NCBI GenBank assembly: GCA_028564675.1
Contig: JAOVVO010000156.1
Location: forward strand, 62,001-126,000
Length of the DNA stretch: 64,000 nt
Direction of reading: 5' to 3'
From: Onchocerca lupi
Lineage: Eukaryota; Nematoda; Chromadorea; Rhabditida; Onchocercidae
Under the pieces are notes generated by a model. The model searched no databases. It was not told the DNA's origin and saw only the letters and a list, made by a program, of their open reading frames with translations. This document shows, piece by piece, positions 1 to 14,000 of this stretch (positions are counted from its first letter, which is position 1; the number at the start of each line of letters is the position of its first letter). The position numbers and the translations under genes are program-made.

Positions 1-3000
1 ATAAATTTTTTTTATTTCTGCTAATCAATTGTGGTTGATGCAATGTAAATTAATGAATTATTTAGAGGAATGCTGATGGGTAGAGTCAGAATATCAAAAA
101 TGCAAAGGAAGTTGAACTTTTTGACCAATTTCGATCCTTGCAACAAATGATTCTATTTTTTGAGATGAATCAAAATCAGCGTTGAAAATTGCAATAATAC
201 ATGAATTGAACAACTTATACGGTTCTCCATGAGAAAATAATAGATTTCATGTTCGAACATACTATATACTATAATAATCCTGCTATCATTTTTAACTAAA
301 TTATCGTCGTATCATCGCTAATACTTCTTATTATGTCATTAAAATTCGTTTCACTTGTTTCAATATTTTGTTCAAATCAGTATATTTAATTAACCTTTCG
401 TCACCTTCCCTAAATAAGATTAACTCAGTTAAAAAATTTTCAATTCTTTTTTCGTGCAATGAAGAACTTTTTGCTACAGAAAATGACAAAAAACATTTGA
501 TCAAACTAATTGCCCTCAAGTAGAATTGATGAGGAGCAGATAAATGATCATTCTTTAAATTAAGAGAAAAACAAATACAAAGACAAGATATTGTATTTTA
601 AAAACTAGCATAGGATCGAAATTTTATTACTTTTTCAGTTTAACTTAATGATAATATTTTTATCTCCTAACTAAACTAATGTAATTTTTAATACTATGTT
701 TGATTTCCATATTACTTAATATTATTCTCTTTTCTTCATGGGAGAAACTTATGATGTCAACTAAACAAATCATTTTCTTAAGATCCCTACACAGCTGTAT
801 TTTCTTGATTTGCATAAAACTTCAAGAGATGTGCATTATACTTTAATATTTTCAATGTTATCATGCTAACACTGCAATAAATCATATCCTAGTAAGATCC
901 AATTTTATGAAAAAAGTTTCAGAATCCATAAATTAGAAATGTAAATATTGCCTCAAATTATTTCTCATGATTATTGAAGACCAAAGATCTTTTGGATAAT
1001 TCTAGGTCGCCAATTATTGTTGGAATTTTTATATGAGTTTAGGAATAATATGATTATATGAAGATTATATGAGTTTTTTTGACTTATAAAAATTAGTGAT
1101 ACGATTCCGCATTTTAGTATTGGGGCTATTTACAGAGGAAGCATAAGAAAGTGAGTTTGGAATAGACTGAAAGGATTGAAAAAACTTTGAATTCTCTGCA
1201 TTTAAAAACGTCTAAAATCATATGCATGGCCTTGTTTAAATGTAGTGTAATTTGAAGAAAATGATTTGAAGTTAAATTAATCCCGAATAAGTCGTAAAGG
1301 GATTTCGAAGTCAAACAAAATCACTGAAATGAATTTTGCAGAATGATTTTCTAGTTAAATGAATTAAGTAAATGAATGGAAATAAGATCTCAATTATTAA
1401 TGAACCAATATCCTGGAATGTGAAAATGCGGGTGAAGTGCCGGAGGTCCGGTAGTAGTCTATTATTTTCGTTTCTTACCGATTATTCTCCCTGTTTTGTC
1501 GGGAAATGAACCGAGTTTTGCTGTCTGCAGTGAAAAAGAACATTATATCTTGTTTTGACGCTTTTGCTACCACAAATGCTATTAAATCACGAAAAGAACA
1601 AGTTTTACCACTGATTAGTTGGGAAAAGTGGCAAATGTATCTTCGAGACATTTCAGATACTCTCTCAACCCTCTGGGCATGTGACATCTGGGAGAATTGT
1701 AGTCAGTTTGTCCTCCTGGATGCACTTTTCCATCTTCTTTTTCCCCTTTTCTCCAAAGTTGGAAAATTGATAACCAAATGGATCACAAGAAAAACTTTCC
1801 GAAAAAGAAAAGAGTTACATTTTCTTTTTTGTATCAAAACCTTTTCACTCAGTTGTCAAAATCTATCAAACAATAAATTACTTATGATTGATTCTCCAAA
1901 ATTTCATCTCATTAAGCCGAAAATGAAAATGGAAGGAAATTTCCTTTTTCTTTTTCTTAATATTTTGCTTTTCTATAAACCTATTCTCACCTATTGTTAC
2001 TATTACTGTCAATAATAACATCATTTTTTTGATAAAAACATTAATGAATATTGAAGAGAACAATGAGAGAAATTGTAAAATTTTCATCCCTTGAGCAAAA
2101 AGATTGAATCGAAATAGCAATAATTATAAGTTACGCTAAACTTTTCCAATTTACTTAGAACGTCCAGAATTGCATGGAAAAGTTTTCAAAATTATTAATA
2201 GGTGCAAAATGGAATGAGAGACGCTGAAATCGTGACAACGATTGAAAATATTATTGCAGATATGCACAGTAAAGCAATAACACCAATTTATTCCCCATGC
2301 ACCAAATTAATTATATTCCGGATCCAAATGAATTAATTAGTTGAATTCACTTCCAATAATGTCAGACTCAAAAATTTTTAAATAAAGTTTTTTTTGAAAA
2401 ATTTCGAAAACATTTGAAAAAGCTCTATGAATCACCAATTCATCAATTTCGCTCTCTTTGAAAGGAAAAAAATAATTCGAATCCTTATCTTTTCCATTAT
2501 TTTTCTTTTTGCTACTTATAATGGAAGTGAATATTATTCATTCTTTGATACAAGTCATTTTATAGATGTGGTTAAATTACCTTAAAAATGTTCGAAAATT
2601 TTATGTATGAATAAAAATGATTTTTTATGCGAAATTCTGATTTTGCTGATAGCAGGTAATCTAAATGTCAAAAAGAAAACTTGAAAAAGGATAGAAGGAC
2701 TAACTACTTCTATTTTCGAGTATCAAATTATCGGCAATAATAACAATAATGAAGCAACAATTAATAGTTCAGGAACTGAACTATTTCGGTAGGTATATTG
2801 AACCAGAAAACAATGTTTTTTTTTTTTTTGATGCGAACTTGTAGTGACTTGTTTAGAATACCTAATGCCAGATATTTATAATTTTTTTGGCTTCTTAAAA
2901 TTTATTGCTAAATAATTTTTGATAGGCAATTTTAAAGATTTGGAGAAATTCGAAAGGTATTTGCTAGAAAATCACATGTTATTTTCTTTTTCTTTTTTTT

Positions 3001-6000
3001 TTTTTTTTTAAGTAAATGATGTTGTAGAAATGGATTATGAATAAACGATAAATAGAAGATTTTTTTTAGCATTGAATTAGAGCAATGTTATCATTGATAA
3101 CGAACTACTTCGAAGCAAAATTTTGAAAGAAATTTTTACAACTGAACTATTTGAAACGCTAACCCGCTCAGTTCACTGTTAACAACAATTTTCGGAGTTT
3201 CTAGGCTTCAATCAATTATGATCCAAAACTTTTTCTCAATATCAAAAAATGCAGAAGTGATAACATTTTGAATTACCTTTTTTAAATATTCCCCTTTAGT
3301 TTTTTAATTCACTCATTTACATCAAAAACTCAAGCAGAACAATGCTCTCAACAATATTTCGTTCTCATATAATGGAACATTTGAATAAATAGTTAAAATA
3401 TAATAATAGCCATACTTTTTGTTTTTTTATAAAAACTTTCAAAATATTTTGTCGCAATTTTTCTTCATTCTTTGCCTGCTAGACAATATCCAATCTCCAT
3501 AGCATGAATACTTACGAAGTAAATATTAAAAAATATTAGCCAGAAAACTCCAAATTCCTTTGAAGTAAAGGCTAATATTAAAAAAACAAGTCATCATTTT
3601 AACTTTTTTTTTAACAATAATGAAGTATTTATTTTAAAACCAAAATGCAAGAACGATAGAGAACTTGCACTGGACGAATGAAAGTTGAATCATTGAAAAT
3701 GTGCACTTTTTAGAAATTTGCAACTTTTAAAACTTGAAAATCGAAGATGAATTCAAAGAGAAATAACGGAAGAAATACAAAAATTTTTTGCTCTTAAAAA
3801 AAAAGAAGAATTACTACTTTATGGAAGAAATGTTTTAGAAATGGAAAATTATTCTTCCAATCAGTTTTTTGCCGACTTAGTTGTATTTCCTTCAATAGTT
3901 TCGCGGTTTTACTTGAGAAGATTGATGTATTGCTTGATTGATTAATTAATTAATCTATTTTTTAGGTTAATTAATGGATTAATCTGATTTTGAGAAATTG
4001 CATTGAAATTTATAAAAAATTTTTTAGATCATAAAATTTATATGAGAATTAACCTGTGAAATTTGTAAAAAGACAAGATGCTTAAAAATAAATTCATCGC
4101 ACGTTTCTTTTTTCTTTTAAATTTTTTCAAGATTCATTTAAAAAGATTTTAAAATAAAAAAGAAAAATAAGAGGACGAAACAAGTATACTTTTTAAAACC
4201 GAACAAATTATATTTGTAAAATTCTCACAACCCGTTTCTGCTCACACTACATAACATTTCATCCAAAGAAACTTGCCTCTTATCAAAAAATTTCGAATTT
4301 TATCAAAAAATTTCGAATAATATGTCATTCGTTTAATTACAATTTTTCTTAAGGCACCAAATTCATAGCTTTCAAAAAAAATTTGTTAATGTTATGTCTT
4401 TTGTACAAAGTGCTAATTATTATTATTTTTTTTTTTGATTTGTTTTCTAACGATTAATAGTTTGTTGATGGCTTAAATTAAGACCGAATTTTCTCGAAAG
4501 AATTAGATCCGAGATAAATTTCTTACTTTCTTACAAAATTTAACTTTTTTTTGTAATGAAATAGAAACTTTTTACGACTGAATTTAGTCTACTGAATAGG
4601 GAATAAAATTTAGTCAGCTTAATAAGGTATAAAGTTTTTTAAAATTAATTAGAAGTTTGTTTCCGAATATTTCATATTTCAAAAGTGAGATGGCTTAACG
4701 ATGTCTTTCAATGAACGAATTTCAACAATGTATATAGATCTTTTTTAATTATTTTGCTTGACAGAGATTGTGACGTAAGGAAGGCATTTATGCAATTCTT
4801 CGCTGTTTTACATATTTTTCAAGAACGAAAAAGTGCAAAGAAATTTTCTAAAAATATATGCTCTTTAGCAGTTTTAATAAAAATTATTTAAGTGCAAATT
4901 AAGTTCGCAAAAAAACATCGAAAAAAGAACTTTAATGCTTTTTAGCTCGTCATTATCAATAATTTTTTAAATTTCTCCAAAGAAATGAATGAAAAAGAAT
5001 TAATAGTGCCTTGTTTGAAGTTGTTCTCCAGGATTGCTTTTCATCTATCTATATATTTGCGTAATTTAAATAATTTTATCGAGAACTGATATTTTGGCCC
5101 TAAATAAATGAACTTCCGTCATAGAGACGTTTCATAAAAAAGAGATGAAAATTTCTCCAGTGACATATCAATTAGAAATGAAATATTGTAGGCCTATAAA
5201 AAAGCAACATATAGATTCCGAAAAAACGAATTAAAAAAGCGGAAAAATGATAAAGTTAAAGCTTGAATCTGAAATTAAAGTTTGAAATAATAGGTTCTTG
5301 ATGATGTTTTTTTAATATTTTTGTCAAGTCAATTAGTTTACACTATACGAAAATGAAACTTTCCGAAAATTCATTTTTTTCTTGCTTTTAGACGTAAAAA
5401 TAGAGCAGAAAAATAATATTACTATAAAAAACAAAAGAAAGAAAATAATTAAAATGCAATAAGGCCCAATTTTCCTGGGAAAATTTAAAAATTGCAGCAG
5501 GAAATTGTGTGAAAAGATAATGAAAGTTACGATTAGAAATACATAAATTGCAAAACTATAAATGTAAGCATAGAACTGCAAGTATAATAAAAATACAAAA
5601 TGTCGCCAAATGTTAATTCTAAAATTAAGACTAAAAGCAAATATCGTGAAATTTTAGAGAAAAGGAGCTAAATTTTCGAATTAGAAAAAAATAAAGATAA
5701 ATCTTTATCATTCCTAATTTTGTAATTTGGTAGGCATCTGTAAAACTATAACAAACAAAAAAAAAGAAAATAATTAAAAAGCAATAAGGTTTTCTGTAAA
5801 ATTTAAATTTGATAATCAGAATACCTTCGATCAGCAAATAAAGAAATATTTTAAAATAAAAGGAATACTATTTAGAATTTTGGTTTGAAAAAAAGAAAAC
5901 TTTAGGATTTCGGAAAAATTCTTGAGATTTATTTAAATCATTTATTCAATGCAACTATAATAATATTCAAGGAAAAGTTTTACCAAATATTTTCTAAAAA

Positions 6001-6310
6001 TCTATCTCTTTCGAAACTAAAATCCAGAATATTATTTTTTTGAAGTATTATATTAAAAAAAACAATGCAAAACTAGGTTCAATACAAATATTTTTCGTCC
6101 ATCATTGCAATGATATTGATACCATCAACGATCGAAAGTTTGCTTTTGAATTATTTCGAAGTCTAATCTTTCTTTTCAGAAAAATCAAACCTTTCATATT
6201 TCACATCGCTATATTACAAATCATTTATTCATATACTGATGAGATCAAATTTTCACGAGTGCTTCTGTTGATGCTTGGAATGGAAGTGTTTCGTGGTAAA
6301 TTATTTATTA
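1..6310. other. Left intergenic/intronic stretch, no gene recognised
   Basis: I see no exon chain, conserved protein motif or RNA gene here. Open frames are short and low-complexity, rich in F, L, I and K, as expected by chance in sequence this AT-rich. Poly-T runs occur near 2817-2829 and 2993-3010, and a short direct duplication near 4285-4318 repeats an ATTTCGAAT-type unit. The only less AT-rich patch is about 1390-1760 (listed separately). The stretch could be intergenic or part of a long intron of a gene outside the window. Confidence 0.5.
1506..2015 (+). other. Unassigned 169-codon open frame
   Basis: This is the longest unassigned open frame in the left third. Its first half (to about 1760) lies in a patch that is clearly less AT-rich than its surroundings and contains ordinary-looking residues (W, D, C, H). 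Its second half dissolves into lysine- and phenylalanine-rich low complexity. I recognise no domain, signal peptide or family. The opposite strand is also open for 70 codons over 1475-1687. It may be a decayed gene fragment, a first exon or untranslated leader, or chance. I would not call it a gene without transcript support. Confidence 0.15.
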
Positions 6311-6829
6311 CTAGCTGGCCCTGCCAAGCTCCGCATGGCCGATCCAGCTATCTATGGGGGCCGACCACGCTTCGCGTGTCCGGTTCCAGCTAATCTATAT
6401 AAATAGAAATGTCAATGTTCGCTTGTTCAAAATCTCCGTGAGTTCTTAAACACGCACATTATCTATATTCAAAATCATATATATCGGAAAGTCCTTAACC
6501 ATTTGCTTTGGAATTTTGACAAAGTTGCAGTCGAATACGCGCATGTTTTTAAATATTCATCGATTGATTTCAAATTTTTAAACGCGTTGCATTTCAATGA
6601 GCAAATGATTAAGGCGAGCAATTCAAGTTTTTCGTTCGTTTTTTGCTTTGTGAGAAATGTGATTCGTTTATTTTTTGATTTGTGGGGAATGTTGTTGCGC
6701 TGCACAAATGTCAAGGTCAGGATAGTGTACAATCAAATGTTTCGTTCAAGCAATTTAAGAATTATCTCTCCAACTTCTATTGTTAGATTGTGTTTTGAAC
6801 TGCCTCTTTTCGTAAATTTTACCCATCGA

Positions 6830-6960
6830 TCTAAACCTCACAACTGTAAGGATTGTCTCTGAGCTTTGTTGATCGTAAATGCAAACGTCTATCAAATTGG
6901 GAATTGCAATCTCTTAAAATGAAATAACGTATCCATTGGAATCATAAGAAGTTCTTCACC
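6830..6960 (-). pseudogene. Helitron helicase motif VI remnant
   Basis: Read on the minus strand, this segment resembles the C-terminal Pif1-like helicase region of Helitron transposases: a K-R-L-Q-F-P-I stretch, a lost reading frame, then F-T-I-N-K-A-Q-R-Q-S-L. The parallel segment in copy 2 (40880-41060) is better preserved, which supports the reading. Stop codons interrupt the frame, so it cannot make a working helicase. It shows that copy 1 derives from a coding Helitron by deletion. Confidence 0.6.
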
Positions 6961-7439
6961 GATTGCTTTCAAATTCTGCCACAAACTTGTATTCGAATAG
7001 GTCATCATTTTTATATAGATATGCTTATTATATATATATATATAATCCTCTAGAAATATTTATAATCATCTAGAAGCTGCAATAGTTAATCTTGCGCTAT
7101 TTTAATTTTCAATAGTTTATCTTGCTCCATTAATACTCATGAAGACGCGAAACGGGGCGGAGTCAAAAAATTCATTATTATTTATTATTTGTCATCATTT
7201 ACCATTATTATTATTATTTATTACGCAGCAGTGAAAAATCAATAAAACAAATCTAATGATAAATTTATAAAATGAAAAAGGAGAAAATGACTAAAGGGAA
7301 AAAACCCGAGTCGAAACATTAAACTACTCTCATTGAAATCCCTATTTAAAATGATAGAAAAGGGCGCCTTTGTTGGTGCCTTAGGGTAATCGACATTGAC
7401 CGCAGTTTAGGGTTAAAAAAAAATGACTAATCATTTATT

Positions 7440-7730
7440 ATTATTTATTATTCAGGATGTCTTTGTTAGCGCGTGATGCGCATTTATTGGCGTGCGAGGA
7501 TAGTCGACATTGACCGTAGTTGAGAGTTACAAAGGATTAGCCAATTATTTATTAATAAGTATTTATTGTTTATTATTATTTATTATTATTCAGCATTCTT
7601 TATTATCATTCATTATTATTATTTATCTGTTGTAATTTATTACTGTTCATTATTCTTTATCATTATTATTATTACTATTATCATTATTATTATTATCATT
7701 ATTATTATTAATTATCGTTTTTATTACTGA
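7440..7730. repeat. ATT/TTATTA microsatellite
   Basis: This is a long run of TTATTA, ATTATT and CATTATT units, densest at 7560-7720, inside Helitron copy 1. It is interrupted by short unique bits and overlaps the second unit of the tandem duplication at 7361-7605. It looks like an expanded simple repeat, with no coding content. Confidence 0.8.
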
Positions 7731-8020
7731 TTAATTTCTATTATCAATACTGACCGTATCTTTTACTCAGGAAGAAGGGAGAGAGATGGGAGGAAAAATG
7801 AGAATGACAGAAAAAAAGGTAGGCGGAGTCAATAAACTCCACCTCCTCACCTATTTTCAGTTGTCACGGACGTGAAACGTGAAAAAAAGTAAGTATATTT
7901 ACTCATTAGGAAAGTCTGTTGGAGTACAAGGTTGTATCAAAATTTGAAAACAATCAGTGGAGAACTTGCTGGAGATCCGTGATTAGTAACAGGTAGCATT
8001 CACATTTTTATTTATATAGA

Positions 8021-11000
8021 TTTGGGATTTCCGATGTAACTTTGCCACATTTAGGTTTAAAAACTTCCAACCAATGATCTTTTTTGTATGGTAAGAATAG
8101 ATGAATTTTGAGGTTTATAAATCAAACTTAAGTATACCAAAAAAAGAAAAAAAATTATTAGTAATGATTATAGCATTTTCCGAAGTATGTTCCTCTCCAA
8201 TTATAAATACAAGCAACATGCCACATCAAACGTTACCTTGCATCATTAAAGTGCATCAACAAAATTTGTTTGAATACAAATTTTATTTTTAATTAGAAGT
8301 ACTCACACTTCTGTCTGTCCAACTTCATCCCTATTTTTAAAAAATGCTTTTAAAATTATGAAGCAAATGGCATAAATGTAATATCGAACAAAACCGGTTT
8401 TAAAACAAAACAAAAAAAGACTAACGCAAAAAGAGGGATGGAACCAATGATATATTTATTGTGAAATTTTAATTGAAAAAAGAACAGTTTAAATTAACCG
8501 TACTGAGAGTATTATTTGGTTACGATTCCATATTACAAAATTATGTTCGTACACAATATTGTTACTAAATAAAAACATAAAACAAAGAAAAACTCTGACA
8601 ATCAAAGTTCAATTGTACCGATAATCTATAACTGAGCCACTTTTTTATTCGGAAAAAGTTACAGCAAACTTAGAGTTGCACTATTTCCTGCTGGCAAATT
8701 AAGCTTGAAAGTTATTCCGGAAGAAATGGATGATATTCAAGGCGGTTAAAGCACCATTAATATCATCGAAATCCTAATAACGTATACATCTGAGCTTTGA
8801 TTTTTCAGCATAAATAATTTCGCATTTCCGAGTATATGTAATTTCAAATATGCTATGAAATAAAAAGAAAAAGTCCAAAATCGGGATCTTTTAGACTTCC
8901 ATTGCGATGCTCTAGATAAGAATGTCATATCAGTTGCAGGAACTATTAATATTCATTTCTAACGCATTGAAATTGTGTTTAGAAGTATGCTATTTTGTGA
9001 AGGCACTTACGCTGCAAGATAATGTGGCGCATGTTGCATTCGGATAGCAATTTCATCTCAAAAGATTCTGCTTTCTTTCATGATTCCTTTAACAGATTCC
9101 GCTTTCTCTCATTTTGCCCAGAAAGATTCCGCTTTTCATCCCAAATCCCAAAAGTTTTACATAGTCTTCTTTCATGACTACGTCATAACATCCATTTCCT
9201 AATCGATGAAAATTTCTGTTTCTGATGAAGTCTTTGAGCGATATGTTCACTTTCTTTCCCTTGTACACATTTTCTCCACTTCGTTTATTTTATTCCTTCT
9301 CGGAGACTACAACTTGTCTTATTGGTAACCACTGCTTTGATATCGCCAAAAATACCGATTTATTTTTTGATAGAAATCAATATTTTTTTAAGACTTTTGC
9401 GAATGTTGCATTTTAGCGCATGATTTCTAGATGGAAATTGTTGACAATTTGATATCAATTGATTAAAGTTTCCCCATATTTCATCAATACTGAGAGCTAA
9501 TGATGATCTGAAGCGGAAAGCAAGATTAAGATTGTTTCTTTTCTTAACATTCGATGTAATCTGTGTCTCCGTAAATTTATTCTAATTTATTTCGATTTGT
9601 TATCTCCACAAGTATTTTTCTTTCACTCTTTTTCAAAATCATTCTTTTCTTGATGATACGAAATTCACAACCTTCGAACACGAATGTTTGAATATATTTG
9701 GCAATAAGTTTCAAGTCCAATTAAATTCTTCACACCCAACATTTTGTGATCGTTTCTGGTAACATTCAGTACTTTTTTGTTAAGAAAACACATTGCTTTG
9801 CTTGGAGCGAAGTTTAAAAAAATATCATTTTTGGATAATTAATGCTGGCACCAGTTAAATCATTAGTTCAGTGTTCTTATATCTTTCATGAACTTTCATA
9901 ACAATCCTAATTGCATCTTGCTAGACTGCGTAAAACTTTTCGTTCGATGCATTTATGCATATCGATGGTGTGATGAAATTTTATATAAACCTGGAAAAGA
10001 AGATTATACTATTCATCTTCATTTGCAAGGTGTCAAGCAAGTACTGTTTGTGATGAAAGATATTTAGATTTGAGCACTTATTTGTCAATATTAAAAAAGT
10101 TTTCATTCACACTACAATAACTCTTCGGAATATAGTAACTTCTAGCATTTTTCTTTTTTTTTTTTCATAATTTTTCTTTTAATAAATTCTTTTACGAATC
10201 CTTTCAGAGCAATCATCTTTTTTAATATCCATTTTTCTATAATCAATTTCAGTTTAGGGAAAAAAAAAAAGGTGGATTCGAGAGAAAGAAGGGGGTAAAA
10301 TTTACGATCTTTTTTAAGCCCAATCTCCTTTTGAAGCCAAAATAATTATAAAAAACAGAACTTCAAAAATATCTCTATTTGAACCATAATTTTTAATTCA
10401 TTGTTACATATCATCTTTCGTAAATAGATAAGGAAAAAGAAGTTCCTGCTCTTAAATAAGATTATCGTTAGGATGTACAATTCAGGCTAGCATAGAAAGG
10501 AAAGCATTTTTTAGATTTTTGAATTTTATTTCTATAGGAAAGCACTTTTCACCAAGATGTGATTATTTAAATTTAAGAGCATTAAAAAAAAATTAATTTC
10601 GTCATTTTTAATTTCCGCATAAAAGATTGCCATTAAAATTTTGGCAATATAAAATAGGAAAAATTGGCAATCTGTAAAATTAGAATCATCGCATAATGAA
10701 GTCATTAAAGTCAAATAGACTTCGGAGGTAGAAACTGAATATTCAAATCTTGAATGCCTCTCTGAATCTGCATGAAAAGGAATATAAAATAAAGTTCCAA
10801 TGTTATTTTTTGCTGTTCCAAATATTATCTGCATAAAGAGGAATTTAAAATAAAAATAATTCTTGTGTTTTAAAAAAGAAAATGGAAATAATTCCTATCA
10901 CTACTGTAAATGAGACAGTAAAGCAAGACTGTAGCCAATGTTGATACTAATAAAACTGCAGATTAAAATGAAAGTTATGATAACAATAAATGTCACAACA

Positions 11001-14000
11001 AAGAAACTGTCACATCGAAATAAAATAGAGGAATTGAAAAAAGGAAATATAAAGAGAGAACGAATGTCAATATGGCATCCGGATTTGATTAATAACACTC
11101 ATCTAATGTAATCACATTTTTCAGCTAAGTACTGTTTAACTACCAATTACTAATTATTTCAGCTAATTATACTTTCTTCTGTGTGATAGGAAAAAATTAT
11201 TACGTTTACTTGTGATCAACGGTCAACGAACAGCTATTATCATTACAGTTAATTTGATTTTCGGAAATTTAATTTTAAAATTAACATTATTTGATAAGAT
11301 ATTGTAGTATTGTCAGTAATATAAGTTTTGCAATAGTGCTGATAGCAACAGTGGAATCGGGATTGAAGCTAACAAGAATCCAAACAGCAATGAAAATATT
11401 TTTATATATTAGTTTTGAAAACTCAAAAAAAAATTAAAATAAAAATATTCGCGTTTATGACCTCATTTCTCTCTTTCCTTCATCCATATTATAATTGCTA
11501 ACAATCCCAACGAACAATAATCATTTCTCAGTTATCTACAAGTTTCAATATATTAATTTTCGAACTTCCCAGAAAAAAGTTAAAATTAATTTCAGAAAAA
11601 TAAAATTATTTTCAATTTCAAAGAGAAAAGTGCATGAGATGATTCTATTCTTTAAATACTGTACTACCATCATGTGCCTCTATTATTAGGGCTACATATT
11701 TGTCTTTATGAATAAAAATCCGGATTTAAAACAGCCCAAACTTTGCTGAATGAAAATCCCTAAAGTTCTATGAATAAGTGGAAAATAGAATTTTAAGATG
11801 TTTGACCAAGCGAATAAATCGATCCAATTTCGATGACAAACAAATTGTATTGTTTCCGTTTCACTGAAAATTTTTTTGAAAAAAAAAAATTATGTTGAAG
11901 ATTTCGCTCTAAGTGAAGTTGAAAAATGAGCAGAATTATTCTGAAAGAATTAAAAATCAGTTCATATAATAATATCGTAAATAATGACCACGTAGAATGA
12001 ACTGATCTGCTTGATGATGAGTTCCATAAAGAATCACTGCGACTGAAGAATGTTCTTTTACAAATTGGGAACTCTCCAGAATCTCTTTCTGTTTCTCAAA
12101 TCTTCCACTCCAATTCCTCCTTCGTTCATTCCATTTTTTTCTTCTTCCCTAATTTCATCCGGATATCAGCATCAGCACTGCCTAGTACCGTAATGCAATA
12201 TGTCGCCTATAGCTTTTTCTTAATGAGATCGAAAAATACTGGCATATTTTCGTTGTACTAATTCCTATATCCACATTGCACTGTTATTTTTATCTTTTTA
12301 TCAACTATTTTTCATGATTCTATGACAAAAATTATAACTCAAATCAAAATAAGAAAAGTAAAAATTTTCCTATCAAAAATTCTTCTGAAACAAGAATTTC
12401 ATTTTACAGCTTGTTTGGCACAGAAGTGATTTTTCGTTCAAATCAAAATAGTCATTAAAACCTTACACAAAAAGTCCGAATTCCTAATAAACGAATTGTA
12501 CATAATGTCGTAGCAAAGGTCATTCGAAAATTTCACTCCATTCCGAAAATAAAAAACTCATTAAATTTACTGCTCAGAATATTTTGCAAAATTTATATTG
12601 ATAAAATAAAAAAGATTGGATTTTTTGATCTTTACCAGTTACGGTGTAAAAGGCTCCATTCTTCACTATTCAAACTGGGATAATATTTGACACTGTCACC
12701 AGAAAAAAAAAAAAAGTAAAACGATGTTAACATGGAGAGACGATACAGCTATAGTCAAATTTTGTGACGCAATACCATCAAATACTTAAAATGTAAAAGT
12801 ATATCCATTGTAAATGTATCAAAATTAGCAATATAAATAATTCCAATAGCTCAATTGAATAATTAAATGTGAATAACTAGAAAATTAAAAACAAATAAAC
12901 TTTATCTTAAAGAACTGAAGAAATCTATTAGTATCATAATTATCAGACAAGCCTTATAATCATCACTAATCAAGACTGATGTTATCACAATGGAAAAAGG
13001 AACAACGAATGGGTAAATTAGTAAAAGAGAAATTTTGAACAGGACGAAGGAATCGAAAGAAAATTACAAAACGGAGCAGAAGTAAGAAATAGAAATGGAA
13101 ATAAACATTTGTCATTTACTGACAGTTATAACACGAATTAACTTCTTCATACATGGAGAGAAAGCTTTTTTGAGATAATGATGGAGCAAATTATGGCAAA
13201 AATGAAAGTTAAGAACATTTTTATGATTGAACTTCTCAGTGAATTACCACACTATAATCACCATGAATAACGGTTTCTCCATTTTACTCTCAGCAGGTAT
13301 TCCAGCAAATTAAAATTAATTATGGATCATTTGAAAATATTATTGAGGCTGTTCGAAATGAAAAACTTACCGAAAGCACTATCATCAAGTTGCTTTCAAA
13401 GTTGAATTTTCCAAAGTGAAAATTGTTCGAGTCGAAACAAAGTTCATGATAGGTTAGGAGAAAAATAGAAAAATGACGCTAATGTTTAGCAATCAAAACG
13501 AATTACTTGAAGATTGGCAATATCAAACAATGAAATTCGATTTTCATACTAGCTCTTCATGACAGCGCTATATTGAAGTTTCGAATGGTATTAATTCAAC
13601 TTTTCGTTAGCAGTATTGTCCAATTTTATGAAGATTGTGTTCGCATATCCTGATTAGCTCCGTATTATAAAGTGTGGAACTTCAACAAGAAAAATTAAAT
13701 AAAACGTAAAATCAACAACTATAATCAAAGTGAAAAATCAAAAATGAAAATTATTGGGATTTCAGGAAATATTTTTACCAAATTTCCATTGTATTTACCT
13801 GATTGATTCGGAAATAAGGATTCAATATGACTTACGGACATGTGCAAAGATTCTTGATGGAAAACAATGTTTGATGGGAGGAACTATCAAAAAAAATCTT
13901 ACAAAGAAAAAGAAAATTTTGTCAGATAGTTAATGATCTTTGGATATCAGAATAAAGAAATGAAATTCATTGTATTTCCTATTTCTGTTTTCTTTCGTTC

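Larger units (their letters stand above)
6311..8020 (-). mobile_element. Helitron copy 1, internally deleted (non-autonomous)
   Basis: On the minus strand the element begins at 8020 with TCTATATAAATAAAAATG and ends at 6311 with GGCCAGCTAG. It is flanked by A on the 5' side and T on the 3' side, the Helitron signature (TC...CTAG inserted between A and T). Two GC-rich hairpins lie just inside the 3' end, about 6311-6392. At about 6830-6960 (minus) a remnant of the Pif1-like helicase motif VI region can be read, with F-x-F-T-I-N-K-A-Q followed by decay. The 5' 120 bases match those of copy 2 (including the shared TCACGGACGTGA). Most of the coding interior is missing. In its place are a two-unit tandem duplication (about 7361-7605) and an ATT-rich microsatellite (about 7540-7730). 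Confidence 0.75.

Noticed and set aside
7540..7730. Regular ATT spacing as a CRISPR-like array
   Set aside because: There are no constant repeats with unique spacers; it is a simple microsatellite in a eukaryotic Helitron.
8101..9416. Short plus-strand frames after Helitron copy 1
   Set aside because: They are 60-63 codons, low-complexity, without homology or splice structure.
10532..11098. Minus-strand frames of 100 and 65 codons as genes
   Set aside because: Composition is AT-driven (F, I, L, S, N), with no family motif and no splice-compatible neighbours.
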